From Bacteroidota bacterium (lineage in GTDB: Bacteria > Bacteroidota > Bacteroidia > AKYH767-A > 2013-40CM-41-45): a stretch of DNA of 64,000 bases. Position numbers and translations under genes: made by a program. Of this stretch, positions 27,467 through 36,332 are shown in pieces. The first letter of the stretch is position 1, and the number at the start of each line of letters is the position of its first letter. The stretch is from assembly GCA_016711505.1 (NCBI GenBank), contig JADJSV010000017.1, positions 496,001 through 560,000 on the forward strand, in the 5' to 3' direction. Below the pieces are notes generated by a model that saw only the letters and a program-made list of their open reading frames with translations, did not search any database and was not told where the DNA came from.

Positions 27467-28486
27467 TTATGTACTAAGTACAAAACTAAATTTACTGCCT
27501 TCACCAATTTCACTATCAACCCATATTTTCCCGCCTTGAGCCTCGATAAACTCTTTGCTAATGGCAAGTCCTAATCCTGTTCCGGTTTTATTGCTTCCCG
27601 GAATTTGAAAATATCTAGTAAATATTTTATCTCTGTATCTTGATTCTATTCCTCTTCCAAAATCCTGTACTGAAAAAGTAACCTTATCAATGTCTTTTTT
27701 CACTTCTATTACAACACGACTTTTTTCCTGTGAATATCGGATAGCATTCGTCAAAAAATTGATCAAAACCCATGCTGTTTTCTCTGCATCTGCTTTTACT
27801 AATGGCAGATCAGAATCCATTTTTACTTCGAGCCCGCCCTCCTTTTGATCAGCCTGAACTTTTACTGCGTCCAAAGCATATTGTAGAATTTGAGACGAAT
27901 CGCTTTGCTGTATGGTTAGTTGAACATTGCCTGTTTCTACCTGACTAAGGTTAAGTAATTCACTTGTTATTTTCAACAAACGGTTACTGTCATCTTTTAT
28001 ACTTTCAATAAGTTGTTTTTGTCCATCATTAAGTGAGCCTGTGTTAATATTTTCCAGGAGTTGCACACTGGCCTTAATTGTAGAAATAGGTGTTTTTAGT
28101 TCATGAGAAATTGTCGCAATGAAATTAGTTTTAGCATAATCCAGTTCTTTGAATGAAGTAACATTTTTCAAAACAATAAAATGACCAATTTGTTTTGGCT
28201 CCTTTTCACCGGTTGGAGCTATAGAAATAGGTATAACTTCTTTTTCAAAATAACTTTCCTTATTATCAGCATAAATTTTAATCGGCTTTTTATCTTGTTT
28301 GTCACTGATAACTAAACCCTGAACAAGTAAGCGCATCAGGTCATTTGTTACAGCAACATCCTGCGCAAATTTACCTGCCAAGTCTTCCTTTTTCATTCCC
28401 AAAATTTTAAGCGCTGCACCGTTCACAAACAAAATCAATTTCTCTTCATCAAGACCTATTACCGGATCGTGCTGATTATCTATCAA
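27467..28486 (-). CDS. Kdp-associated histidine kinase, PAS-HisKA-HATPase part
   Basis: The 339 codons encode a PAS domain ('DPVIGLDEEKLILFVNGAAL'), the HisKA phosphoacceptor box 'ATISHELKTPISTIKASVQL' and an HATPase with N box 'NFLTNAIRYS', G1 'VQDFGRGIE' and G2 'GTGLGLAISKEF'. The frame has no ATG near its beginning (it opens at a TTG) and continues the upstream HAMP frame if one A is restored in the A-run at about 28498-28503. I take it as the catalytic half of a single ~570-residue kinase. It follows the KdpD-like gene, so it probably senses K+ status and phosphorylates the response regulator at 36333. Confidence 0.82.
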   Translation of the reverse strand: MIDNQHDPVIGLDEEKLILFVNGAALKILGMKKEDLAGKFAQDVAVTNDLMRLLVQGLVISDKQDKKPIKIYADNKESYFEKEVIPISIAPTGEKEPKQIGHFIVLKNVTSFKELDYAKTNFIATISHELKTPISTIKASVQLLENINTGSLNDGQKQLIESIKDDSNRLLKITSELLNLSQVETGNVQLTIQQSDSSQILQYALDAVKVQADQKEGGLEVKMDSDLPLVKADAEKTAWVLINFLTNAIRYSQEKSRVVIEVKKDIDKVTFSVQDFGRGIESRYRDKIFTRYFQIPGSNKTGTGLGLAISKEFIEAQGGKIWVDSEIGEGSKFSFVLST

Positions 28487-29184
28487 TGTTTCAATCCTTT
28501 TTTCTCGAATAAAAGTTTAGCCAGATTACTGTTATTATATTCTTCCAATTTCTTAGCCATTATATTAAAGGCTTGTGCCAGTTCCCCAAATTCATTATGG
28601 CCTTCAAAATTTACTCTTTCAGAATATTTTTTGGCTGCAATTTGTTTAATACTTTCTGTTAATTCTTTAATTGGATTTGCGATATTCCCCGGCAAATTGA
28701 CGAGGAGAACGAAAGCAATAATAAAACAAAACGTACCTGTTAAAGCAATCCACCATGTTGCCTCAGAAGCAGTTTGTTTTGCAACATCGCTTTTCCGTTG
28801 TATCGCCTGCATGTTCAACAGCATAATATCTGCCAGATCTTTTCGGATGGAAATGTAAAGCAAACTATCTTTAGGAGCAATCAGTAACTTATCAAAATCA
28901 ACAGACAATTTTTCTGTCAATTCCTTTTCACCAATTTCTGTTACGTTACTTTTTTGTTTAGTAAGATTTTCAGAAAATTTAATGCGACTTTTAGTGTCAG
29001 TAATATCTTCATCTAATGCAATCAACATATTGCGGGAGTATTCAAGTGTCTTGTAATTAGCAACCAATATATTCTGTGTGTCCCTATTTAAAGCATTTAT
29101 GTACACAGTACCAATCACAGCAAGCATTATGATGAAGAGAAATAATAACCCAACTCCTAAAGTCAACTTTGTTTTTATTCTCAT
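28483..29184 (-). CDS. Kdp-associated histidine kinase, sensor and HAMP part
   Basis: The 233 codons give a first membrane helix ('LTLGVGLLFLFIIMLAVIGT'), a helical periplasmic sensor domain of four-helix-bundle type (~30-155), a second membrane helix ('ALTGTFCFIIAFVLLV') and a HAMP domain ('IANPIKELTESIKQIAAKKY' through 'AFNIMAKKLEEYN'). The frame ends in '...FEKKGLKH' only because of a one-base loss; in the other frame it reads on as 'KKRIETLIDNQHDP' into the PAS domain. The start overlaps the KdpD-like stop by four bases (ATGA), indicating translational coupling. Confidence 0.82.
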   Translation of the reverse strand: MRIKTKLTLGVGLLFLFIIMLAVIGTVYINALNRDTQNILVANYKTLEYSRNMLIALDEDITDTKSRIKFSENLTKQKSNVTEIGEKELTEKLSVDFDKLLIAPKDSLLYISIRKDLADIMLLNMQAIQRKSDVAKQTASEATWWIALTGTFCFIIAFVLLVNLPGNIANPIKELTESIKQIAAKKYSERVNFEGHNEFGELAQAFNIMAKKLEEYNNSNLAKLLFEKKGLKH

Positions 29185-30305
29185 GATAGTATGATTAAAT
29201 CAATTTCCAGTTTATTCAGTTTTTTTAATAACTCATTGAAAGTATTAGTAGCCATAATAATTGTGAACAGATTAAAGTGTGGCTTCCCTATACAAATTGT
29301 TGTTATTCCCCTTTCTTCTGCTACCTCAGCAATGGACTTTGCAATATTCGAACTTTGCTTTTTAATTATTTCTGCACCTAACTCTGTTGCAAGTTTATAA
29401 TTATTTATCAAATGCCTCTGTTTGTCAAGTGCAATTTTATCAGAGCTTTCTTCAGGTGTCTCTACAAAAAGTACATACCATTTACAATTATAATAATTTG
29501 CAAGACGTGCCGTCTTCCTGATTATTTCTTTAGCAATTGTTTCATTACTGCTTATGCAAGCTAAAAATCGTTCCTGACGTAAAGCTAAATTTCTGGGTAA
29601 TTCTGTTTCAATTTTTCTTTCAACTTGTGATGCTACTTCTTTCAATGCCATTTCTCTTAACTGCAATATATGCTCCGCTTTGAAAAAATTCTTTAATGCG
29701 GTCTCAATCTTTTCAGCATGATATATCTTCCCTTCTTTTAATCGGGTAATTAACTCATCGGCAGTAAGATCAATATTTACGACTTCATCAGCTAGCGCAA
29801 TTACTTTATCCGGAACTCTTTCCATTACTTCTATTCCGGTAATTTTCCTTACTTCTTCATTCAGACTTTCAATGTGCTGGATGTTTAAAGCACTAATAAC
29901 ATTAATTCCTGCATTCAAAATATCCATTACATCCTGCCAGCGCTTTTCATTTTTACTACCTTCAATGTTAGTATGAGCAAGTTCATCAACTATTACAACT
30001 TCCGGACGCAGACTGATGACAGCCTGTACATCCATTTCTTCCAGTTCTTTTCCTTTATAAAAAATCGTTCTCCTTGGAATCAATGGTAATCCCGCTAAAA
30101 GCTCATGCGTTTCTTTTCTGTTATGGGTTTCAACGTAACCAATCTTAACATCAATGCCATTTTGCAATAAAGCACGCGCTTCCTGTAACATCCGGTACGT
30201 TTTACCTACTCCGGCGCTCATGCCGATGTAAATTTTAAACTTACCCCGCCTTGACTTTTGTATCAGGTCAAGAAAATCTTGCGCTGATTTTCTGCTCTCT
30301 TCCAT
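29181..30305 (-). CDS. kdpD: KdpD-type K+ sensor, stand-alone N-terminal domain
   Basis: The 374-residue cytoplasmic protein corresponds to the N-terminal region of KdpD: Walker A 'GMSAGVGKTYRM', Walker B 'VVIVDELAHTN', then 'ALNIQHIESLNE', followed by a Usp-like domain (~245-374). It lacks the four-helix membrane part and kinase domain of E. coli KdpD. In Bacteroidota the kinase is usually a separate gene, here the overlapping downstream one. It is thought to report intracellular K+ or ionic strength to the kinase. Confidence 0.9.
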   Translation of the reverse strand: MEESRKSAQDFLDLIQKSRRGKFKIYIGMSAGVGKTYRMLQEARALLQNGIDVKIGYVETHNRKETHELLAGLPLIPRRTIFYKGKELEEMDVQAVISLRPEVVIVDELAHTNIEGSKNEKRWQDVMDILNAGINVISALNIQHIESLNEEVRKITGIEVMERVPDKVIALADEVVNIDLTADELITRLKEGKIYHAEKIETALKNFFKAEHILQLREMALKEVASQVERKIETELPRNLALRQERFLACISSNETIAKEIIRKTARLANYYNCKWYVLFVETPEESSDKIALDKQRHLINNYKLATELGAEIIKKQSSNIAKSIAEVAEERGITTICIGKPHFNLFTIIMATNTFNELLKKLNKLEIDLIILS

Positions 30306-30377
30306 TGATCATAATTTAAAACAGGCAGAGAACCTATGCCGGTCTTTAGCCGGAATTAGATTCTCCACAATTTTTTA

Positions 30378-31463
30378 TTAAAATGAAATTGCTATGGATG
30401 TAGTGAAGAAATAATTTTGCTTCGAAGGTTTATTGTCCATTGTAAATATTTCATCTTTACTATTAAGTCCTCGTCCTTCTATTCTCCACAATACATTATC
30501 ACTAACAGCATAATCCAGATTTAATGAATACCCCATTGTCTGAAAACCATTTTGCGTTCCTGTTGCAATGATAACACCTTTTTCATCTGTATAATATTCT
30601 GCTCTTGCAGCTATCCGAACTTTTGATGTTGGTTTATATTGCATGATTAATACCGGAGAATACCAGTTGTTATATTCACTCTTTTTAGCATTCTGCTGCA
30701 TACCGATATCAAAACCTGCAGTGATTCCAAATTTCTCCGTCAGTTGAAACTGACCATAAAAATTATTAAAGATGCGCATTTGCTTTACACTATCCGGTTG
30801 TTCATTCCCTGCGAATGTACTCCAATTGAATGTAACTTTCGAATTCGGTTTATAAGTAAGCTGGGTTCCAAAAGCTGGTGTCTGATTTCCGGGTATACGT
30901 TGTACACGTTGCCATCCATTCAAATACATTGCTGCTAAATACAACTTTTCATTCCCGGAAGTAAAACTAATTCTAACTCCTGATTCATAATAGGGTGAAT
31001 TTTCAGCTAAAATACTTCTTGTCAAATTCCAACAGTCTTTTCCAATTGCACTTTCAAAACCAATATGAGATGGTAAAATTCCGGCATCAATCCACATGTT
31101 CTTCTTTTTGGAAATTTTAAATCCTACGTTGGCTTCAAAAATATTTTTCAATAAATTTTGCTCTCCCGCCAGATTATACTGTGGATATGTCCCTGCCATC
31201 AAACCAAAGTTCCCTCTAACATCATCGGTTGAATAATTCGCTTTTACGAGTCCCAGGTTTAAATTAACTTCATTGTGTCTGTTGAATGAATAAAAGAATG
31301 CCGGACGCTCGTGATTTTCCGGATTTCCAATATCATAACTGTAATATGCTTCCACGTAACCTGATATTGTAAGCGGATCTGCTTTCGTTGTATCCTGAGC
31401 ATCCACTCCGGATAATATTGAAATAAAAGCACTAAGTAGTATTGTTGTTTTCATTGTGGTCAT
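30378..31463 (-). CDS. Outer-membrane beta-barrel porin (BBP2-like) of the kdp locus
   Basis: The 361-residue product has a signal peptide to 'GVDAQ' and a barrel with alternating hydrophobic strands ending in aromatic/Phe ('TTSIAISF' at the C-terminus). Blocks such as 'SGYVEAYYSYDIG' and 'DAGILPSHIGFESA' match the BBP2/OmpL-like porins that sit between kdpC and kdpD in many Bacteroidota. It presumably lets K+ through the outer membrane when Kdp is induced. The first two ATGs (31463 and 31454) are both possible; the gap to kdpC is one base. Confidence 0.85.
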   Translation of the reverse strand: MTTMKTTILLSAFISILSGVDAQDTTKADPLTISGYVEAYYSYDIGNPENHERPAFFYSFNRHNEVNLNLGLVKANYSTDDVRGNFGLMAGTYPQYNLAGEQNLLKNIFEANVGFKISKKKNMWIDAGILPSHIGFESAIGKDCWNLTRSILAENSPYYESGVRISFTSGNEKLYLAAMYLNGWQRVQRIPGNQTPAFGTQLTYKPNSKVTFNWSTFAGNEQPDSVKQMRIFNNFYGQFQLTEKFGITAGFDIGMQQNAKKSEYNNWYSPVLIMQYKPTSKVRIAARAEYYTDEKGVIIATGTQNGFQTMGYSLNLDYAVSDNVLWRIEGRGLNSKDEIFTMDNKPSKQNYFFTTSIAISF

Positions 31464-31464
31464 T

Positions 31465-32025
31465 TTATCTAAGATTGTCTAATTCTAAATTAAGTTTTAA
31501 TACGTTTATTTTTTCTGTTCCGAATAATCCCAATAATGGTTTTTGTGTATTTTCTGAAATGAGTTTTTGAATATTTTCTTCTGAAATATTTCTGACCATT
31601 GCAATTCTTTTCACTTGCACCTTTGCTGCCTGCACTGAAATATTCGGATCTAATCCACTTCCACTGGCTGTGACCAGGTCAGAAGGAATTTGTGATTTTT
31701 CAATTCCCGGATTGTGAACCAGAAATGTATCAATCCTTGACTGAACTTCTGCAAGATAATCCGGATTACTTGGTCCCTTGTTACTTCCGCCGCTGCCTGC
31801 CGCATTGTATCCAACAGCCGAAGGTCTGGAGTAAAAATATTTATCGTCAGTAAATGACTGACCGATATTAGCGTAGTATTTTTTATCGCCCTGAATAATA
31901 ATTTCTCCTTTTCCGTTGTTCGGAGCGAATTGCGCAACACCATAAACTGCCAGAGTATAGATGCCCATAAAAAACACAAGCGAAACCAGTGTAAGTCTTA
32001 TTGCTGGTAGTATATTTGTTTTCAT
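31465..32025 (-). CDS. kdpC: K+-transporting ATPase subunit C
   Basis: The 186-residue protein has a single N-terminal membrane helix and the KdpC core: 'NIGQSFTDDKYFYSRPSA', 'SNKGPSNPDYLAEV', 'DLVTASGSGLDPNISVQAA' and 'LLGLFGTEKINVLKLN'. KdpC stabilises the KdpFABC complex and the ATP-bound state. It lies between kdpB (12 bases upstream) and the porin, in the standard order. Confidence 0.96.
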   Translation of the reverse strand: MKTNILPAIRLTLVSLVFFMGIYTLAVYGVAQFAPNNGKGEIIIQGDKKYYANIGQSFTDDKYFYSRPSAVGYNAAGSGGSNKGPSNPDYLAEVQSRIDTFLVHNPGIEKSQIPSDLVTASGSGLDPNISVQAAKVQVKRIAMVRNISEENIQKLISENTQKPLLGLFGTEKINVLKLNLELDNLR

Positions 32026-32037
32026 AATGAATTTTTT

Positions 32038-34047
32038 TTAGATGAATACTGAAACTATAAGGTCTATTGCTTTTATTCCAATAAATGGTATTAATACACC
32101 TCCTAAACCATAAATCAAAAGGTTCCTGCGAAGTAGTGCACTCGCACCAATCGGTTTGTATGCTACACCTTTTAAAGCTAAAGGGATAAGAAGCGGAATG
32201 ATGATGGCATTAAAAACTACTGCAGAAAGTATTGCACTTTCCGGAGAATGCAAATTCATAATGTTCAATCCTTGCAAAGCCGGAATTGCAACAATGAAAA
32301 GTGCAGGAATGATGGCAAAATATTTTGCAACATCATTTGCAATACTAAAGGTCGTAAGTGTACCACGTGTCATCAGCAACTGTTTGCCGATTTCAACGAT
32401 CTCTATCAATTTAGTTGGATCATTATCCAGATCAACCATATTACCTGCTTCTTTTGCCGCCTGTGTTCCGCTATTCATTGCAACACCAACATCAGCTTGT
32501 GCCAGTGCAGGGGCATCGTTAGTTCCATCACCCATCATTGCAACTAATCTTCCTTCCGATTGTTCTTTCTTGATGTAATTCATTTTATCTTCGGGTTTAG
32601 CCTCTGCAATAAAATCATCAACTCCTGCTTTCTCTGCAATGAATTTTGCCGTTAAAGGATTATCACCTGTAACCATAACGGTTTTTATTCCCATTTTGCG
32701 AAGACGATCAAATCGTTCTCTTATGCCCGGTTTGATAATATCCTGCAATTCAATGACACCAATTATTTTTTCATTTTCAGAAACTACCAATGGTGTTCCG
32801 CCATTGCCTGAGATCGCTATAACTCTTTCGGATACCTCTGAAGGATAACTATTCCCTGCTTTTTCACTCAGATTTCTGATCGCATCTGACGCACCTTTTC
32901 TGATTCGTGTACTTTCAAAATCAATTCCTGAACTACGTGTTTCAGCAGTAAATTTTATGAACTTTGGATTACTGATATTGTAATCAGATGAACTTACTCC
33001 AGCCAGTTCAATGATTGATTTCCCTTCCGGTGTCTGATCACTCATCGAACTCAATACAACACATTTTGTAAAATGCTTTTCGTCGATTCCATTAGCACGA
33101 TAAAAATGGGTAGCCTTACGATTACCAATCGTTATTGTTCCTGTTTTGTCAAGTAACAAAACATCAATATCACCTGCTGTTTCAACTGCTTTTCCTGATT
33201 TGGTAATTACATTTGCTCTCAATGCTCTATCCATTCCTGCAATTCCTATTGCGGAAAGCAAACCTCCTATGGTTGTCGGGATCAGACAAACAAACAATGA
33301 AATAAATGCCGCAATTGTTATAGGCGTATTTGCGTAGTCTGCAAATGGCTTCAGTGTAACGGTAACAATAATGAAAACAAGAGTAAATCCTGCAAGCAGA
33401 ATGGTCAAAGCAATTTCATTCGGAGTTTTTTGCCGACTTGCGCCTTCTACCAATGCAATCATTTTATCTAAAAAACTTTCACCTTGTTCAGTAGTAACTT
33501 TTACTGTGATTTTATCCGATAAAACTTTTGTTCCACCGGTTACTGAACTTTTATCACCGCCTGCTTCACGAATTACCGGAGCCGATTCTCCTGTAATAGC
33601 ACTCTCGTCTATGGTTGCCAACCCTTCAACAATTTCACCATCTGCCGGAATAATGTCTCCTGTTTCGCAAATAAAAACATCTCCTTTTTTCAATTGAGAG
33701 GAAGAAATTAATTCTCCGCTTTTTAATTTTGCAGGTGTTTCTTCTCTGGTTTTTCGTAAGCTGTCGGCTTGTGCTTTACCGCGGGCCTCAGCTATTGCTT
33801 CTGCGAAGTTGGCAAAAAGCAATGTGAGTAATAATACAATAAACACAACAAAGTTGTAAGCAAAACTGCCTTGTGTTTGTTCGCCGGATAAAATCCATAA
33901 GCACACAATGAACATTACAGCTGTTCCAATCTCCACCGTAAACATTACGGGATTACGAAACATTATTTTTGGATTCAGTTTCACAAAAGACTGTTTCAAT
34001 GCTTCCTGCATTAAGTCTTTTTGAAACAAGGATGTATTTTTAGTCAT
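32038..34047 (-). CDS. kdpB: K+-transporting P-type ATPase subunit B
   Basis: About 669 residues starting 'MTKNTSLFQ', which aligns with the usual KdpB start; an ATG at 34068 overlapping the kdpA stop (TAATG) would add seven residues and could be the coupled start. It has all P-type ATPase motifs: 'ITGESAPV', the phosphorylated Asp in '[10 protein letters not shown]' (~300), '[16 protein letters not shown]' and '[19 protein letters not shown]'. It hydrolyses ATP to drive K+ import by KdpFABC in the inner membrane. Confidence 0.97.
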   Translation of the reverse strand: MTKNTSLFQKDLMQEALKQSFVKLNPKIMFRNPVMFTVEIGTAVMFIVCLWILSGEQTQGSFAYNFVVFIVLLLTLLFANFAEAIAEARGKAQADSLRKTREETPAKLKSGELISSSQLKKGDVFICETGDIIPADGEIVEGLATIDESAITGESAPVIREAGGDKSSVTGGTKVLSDKITVKVTTEQGESFLDKMIALVEGASRQKTPNEIALTILLAGFTLVFIIVTVTLKPFADYANTPITIAAFISLFVCLIPTTIGGLLSAIGIAGMDRALRANVITKSGKAVETAGDIDVLLLDKTGTITIGNRKATHFYRANGIDEKHFTKCVVLSSMSDQTPEGKSIIELAGVSSSDYNISNPKFIKFTAETRSSGIDFESTRIRKGASDAIRNLSEKAGNSYPSEVSERVIAISGNGGTPLVVSENEKIIGVIELQDIIKPGIRERFDRLRKMGIKTVMVTGDNPLTAKFIAEKAGVDDFIAEAKPEDKMNYIKKEQSEGRLVAMMGDGTNDAPALAQADVGVAMNSGTQAAKEAGNMVDLDNDPTKLIEIVEIGKQLLMTRGTLTTFSIANDVAKYFAIIPALFIVAIPALQGLNIMNLHSPESAILSAVVFNAIIIPLLIPLALKGVAYKPIGASALLRRNLLIYGLGGVLIPFIGIKAIDLIVSVFI

Positions 34048-34067
34048 CTTCTTTAATTTTATAATCA

Positions 34068-35768
34068 TTAATACAATGAGAAGTGCTCAGCGATCGGCCC
34101 TAATGTAAGCGCAGGGAAAAATGCAAGTGCAGCCACAATAGCAATCACCGCAAACACCATCAGGCCAAAAGTTGGAGTGTCTGTTTTTAACGTACCATTA
34201 CTTTCCGGAATATATTTTTTACTTGCTAAAATTCCTGCAATTGCAACGGGTCCAATTATCGGCAGGTATCGTGCAAACAACATCACTATTCCGCATGCTA
34301 TATTCCAAAACGGAGTGTTGTCGCCTAATCCCTCAAAGCCGCTGCCATTGTTTGCGCTTGCGGAACTGAATTCATATAACATTTCACTGAAGCCATGATT
34401 GCCGGGATTGGCTAACCAGCCTGAATATTCTGTTGGATTTCCTGCGTATAAGAAACTGGAAATAGCGGTTCCTGCAAGAATCAACAAAGGATGTAACAAT
34501 GCTATTACCATTGCTATTTTCATTTCTTTAGCCTCTATTTTTTTCCCAAGAAATTCAGGAGTTCTTCCTACCATTAATCCGCTGATGAAAACCGCGAGTA
34601 TAATAAATATGTAAAAATTCAGAAAGCCTACTCCTACACCGCCATAAAAGGAATTGATCATCATTCCTAACATAGTGAACATTCCGGTGAGCGGTGTCAT
34701 ACTATCATGCATGGCATTTACAGAACCATTAGAAGTACATGTTGTATTGATTGCCCAATAAGCAGAAGCAGCAGAACCAAATCGAATTTCCTTTCCTTCC
34801 ATACTACCATATGATTGATCAATTCCCATTTTAGTAATAGATGGATTGCCATTCATTTCATAAATTATAGAAGGAATAACAAGAATTAAAAAACCGATAG
34901 TCATTACACCAAAAATTGTCCATGCTAATTTTCTTCTTTTCAATACATATCCCATAGCAAAAATCATTGCAACAGGAATCAGTATGATTGAAATTGTTTC
35001 AACGATGTTTGTAAAGTAATTCGGGTTTTCAAATGGATGTGTAGAATTGGGTCCATAAAATCCACCACCATTTGTTCCAATTTGTTTTGGTGCAACAAAA
35101 GCAGCTACAGGCCCACGACTTACCTGAACTGTATCGCCTTGCAGAGTAACCATTGTGTCTTTTCCTTCAAACGTCATTGGTGTGCCGTTAAAGGCAAGAA
35201 TGATTGCTACTACAAATGCGATTGGTAAGAGAATTCTTGTGCAGCTTCGTACAAAGAAACTGTAGAAATTGCCAAGAGTTGTTGCAGTTTTTTCTTTCAT
35301 TGCAATAAAAACAACTGCGCAAATTGCAATACCGGTTCCTGCACTAATAAACTGCCATAACATTAAGATCAACTGTCCTAAATAAGAAAGGCCGGTTTCT
35401 CCTGAATAGTGCTGTAAGTTGGTATTGGTAACAAAACTCACTGATGTATTGAATGCAAGATCACCACTCATAGATGGATTAGCATCCGGATTTAGTGGCA
35501 GCCAACTCATATTTGTAAGTACAAACATTGAAATAATGAACCAAACAAGATTGATAGTAAGTAATGCTACCAGATGTTGCTTCCAGTTCATTTCTTTTGC
35601 CGGATCAATGCCACTTAGTTTAAAAAATAATTTATCTAATGGATCGAATATTCTATCAAGCCAGGTATTTTCATAATTGAAAATTTTGCCGATGTAACGA
35701 CCTAATGGAATAGCCAGTGAAATGACCACTCCGTACATAAGGATTACTCCAAGTATTTCTGTATTCAT
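34068..35768 (-). CDS. kdpA: K+-transporting ATPase subunit A (channel-like)
   Basis: About 566 residues from ATG 35768; an upstream in-frame extension to 35825 runs over kdpF and is rejected. It has ten membrane helices and the four selectivity-filter loops: '[10 protein letters not shown]', '[18 protein letters not shown]', '[15 protein letters not shown]' and '[14 protein letters not shown]'. It forms the K+ entry pathway of the KdpFABC pump. It lies four bases after kdpF and one base-overlap before a possible kdpB start. Confidence 0.97.
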   Translation of the reverse strand: MNTEILGVILMYGVVISLAIPLGRYIGKIFNYENTWLDRIFDPLDKLFFKLSGIDPAKEMNWKQHLVALLTINLVWFIISMFVLTNMSWLPLNPDANPSMSGDLAFNTSVSFVTNTNLQHYSGETGLSYLGQLILMLWQFISAGTGIAICAVVFIAMKEKTATTLGNFYSFFVRSCTRILLPIAFVVAIILAFNGTPMTFEGKDTMVTLQGDTVQVSRGPVAAFVAPKQIGTNGGGFYGPNSTHPFENPNYFTNIVETISIILIPVAMIFAMGYVLKRRKLAWTIFGVMTIGFLILVIPSIIYEMNGNPSITKMGIDQSYGSMEGKEIRFGSAASAYWAINTTCTSNGSVNAMHDSMTPLTGMFTMLGMMINSFYGGVGVGFLNFYIFIILAVFISGLMVGRTPEFLGKKIEAKEMKIAMVIALLHPLLILAGTAISSFLYAGNPTEYSGWLANPGNHGFSEMLYEFSSASANNGSGFEGLGDNTPFWNIACGIVMLFARYLPIIGPVAIAGILASKKYIPESNGTLKTDTPTFGLMVFAVIAIVAALAFFPALTLGPIAEHFSLY

Positions 35769-35772
35769 GGTA

Positions 35773-35850
35773 TTAAAATTTTTCAGGTTTAAGCAGTACG
35801 TAGCACATATAGACGAAAACTGCAATTGCGATAATGAATAATGCTGTCAT
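35773..35850 (-). CDS. kdpF: K+-transporting ATPase subunit F
   Basis: This 25-residue single-helix protein (MTALFIIAIAVFVYMCYVLL then KPEKF) begins at ATG 35850 and ends at TAA 35773-35775, five bases before the kdpA start. The length, one membrane helix and the 'Y.LL.PE.F' end are the hallmarks of KdpF, which stabilises the pump complex. It is too short for most gene finders. Confidence 0.9.
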   Translation of the reverse strand: MTALFIIAIAVFVYMCYVLLKPEKF

Positions 35851-35855
35851 AGTGA

Positions 35856-35939
35856 TTAGATTTTTTCAAAGAAATTAATTGCCTTGTAGAATAGGAGAAA
35901 TCCTAAAATTCCGGTTGCGGTTAAAATTGATGTGAGCAT
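35856..35939 (-). CDS. Small membrane protein heading the kdp operon
   Basis: ATG 35939 to TAA 35856-35858 encodes 27 residues with one membrane helix (MLTSILTATGILGFLLFYKA then INFFEKI). It ends five bases before the kdpF start, mirroring the kdpF-kdpA spacing, so it is probably the first gene of the operon. It resembles neither KdpF nor another subunit I can name. An accessory helix of the pump or a leader peptide are the two possibilities. Confidence 0.6.
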   Translation of the reverse strand: MLTSILTATGILGFLLFYKAINFFEKI

Positions 35940-36059
35940 TTTAGTTTTTGTAAAGGTTAATTTAGTTAGGCCTACGGTCGAGATTTGTATCATATAGCCT
36001 AATGATTCTCATCATGAACTCAAGAATTACATGATATTATCTCTAACTGCAATAATGGA

Positions 36060-36248
36060 TTAATTGGTAAATAATCGGTAAACCACTCCGGTTAGAATGA
36101 TGCTTCCGTAAAATGCGACGAAGACGTGCCATGAGTTCACATTTTTGGCTATCCATCTTTTCTGTGAGTATTTCATTTGACTTATTTTTCGCCACCTATA
36201 CCAAAATACTATCCATAATTTCCAGATTCTTTCAACCCACTGAAACAT
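36060..36248 (-). CDS. Small membrane protein upstream of kdp
   Basis: The frame of 62 codons from ATG 36248 (Trp/Arg-rich start) contains an internal ATG giving a neater 38-residue protein, 'MKYSQKRWIAKNVNSWHVFV' followed by the helix end 'AFYGSIILTGVVYRLF'. The single helix with a positive N-terminus suggests a real microprotein in the inner membrane. Its position between the response regulator and the kdp operon suggests a link to K+ response, but no family is recognised. Confidence 0.45.
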   Translation of the reverse strand: MFQWVERIWKLWIVFWYRWRKISQMKYSQKRWIAKNVNSWHVFVAFYGSIILTGVVYRLFTN

Positions 36249-36281
36249 AGTTCATTGTTTGAAAACGTGACTTTCGATCAC

Positions 36282-36310
36282 AAAAAAACCCTTTCGTTTT
36301 GAAAGGGTTT
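36282..36310 (-). terminator. Rho-independent terminator of the response regulator gene
   Basis: The stem AAACCCTTTC / GAAAGGGTTT (36286-36295 with 36301-36310) has a five-base loop. Read on the minus strand it is followed by a run of U (A-run 36282-36288 on the plus strand). It lies 23 bases beyond the stop codon and separates the regulator transcript from the kdp operon. Confidence 0.85.
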
Positions 36311-36332
36311 GCACTATCGTTTCGCTATGTTA

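Noticed and set aside
28483..28510. Programmed -1 frameshift on the A-run in the histidine kinase
   Set aside because: The run is only six A and not in the phase of a classical slippery heptamer, and similar losses occur at other runs in the window, so a sequencing error or mutation is simpler.
30378..31463. Porin read as a nutrient-specific transporter
   Set aside because: Only its position in the kdp locus and barrel features are visible; no plug or TonB box is present, so it is called a BBP2-like porin.
35940..36330. Sigma-54 (-24/-12) promoter for kdp
   Set aside because: The closest candidate (TGGTATAGGTGGCG on the minus strand near 36190-36205) has wrong GG-GC spacing and lies inside a possible small gene.
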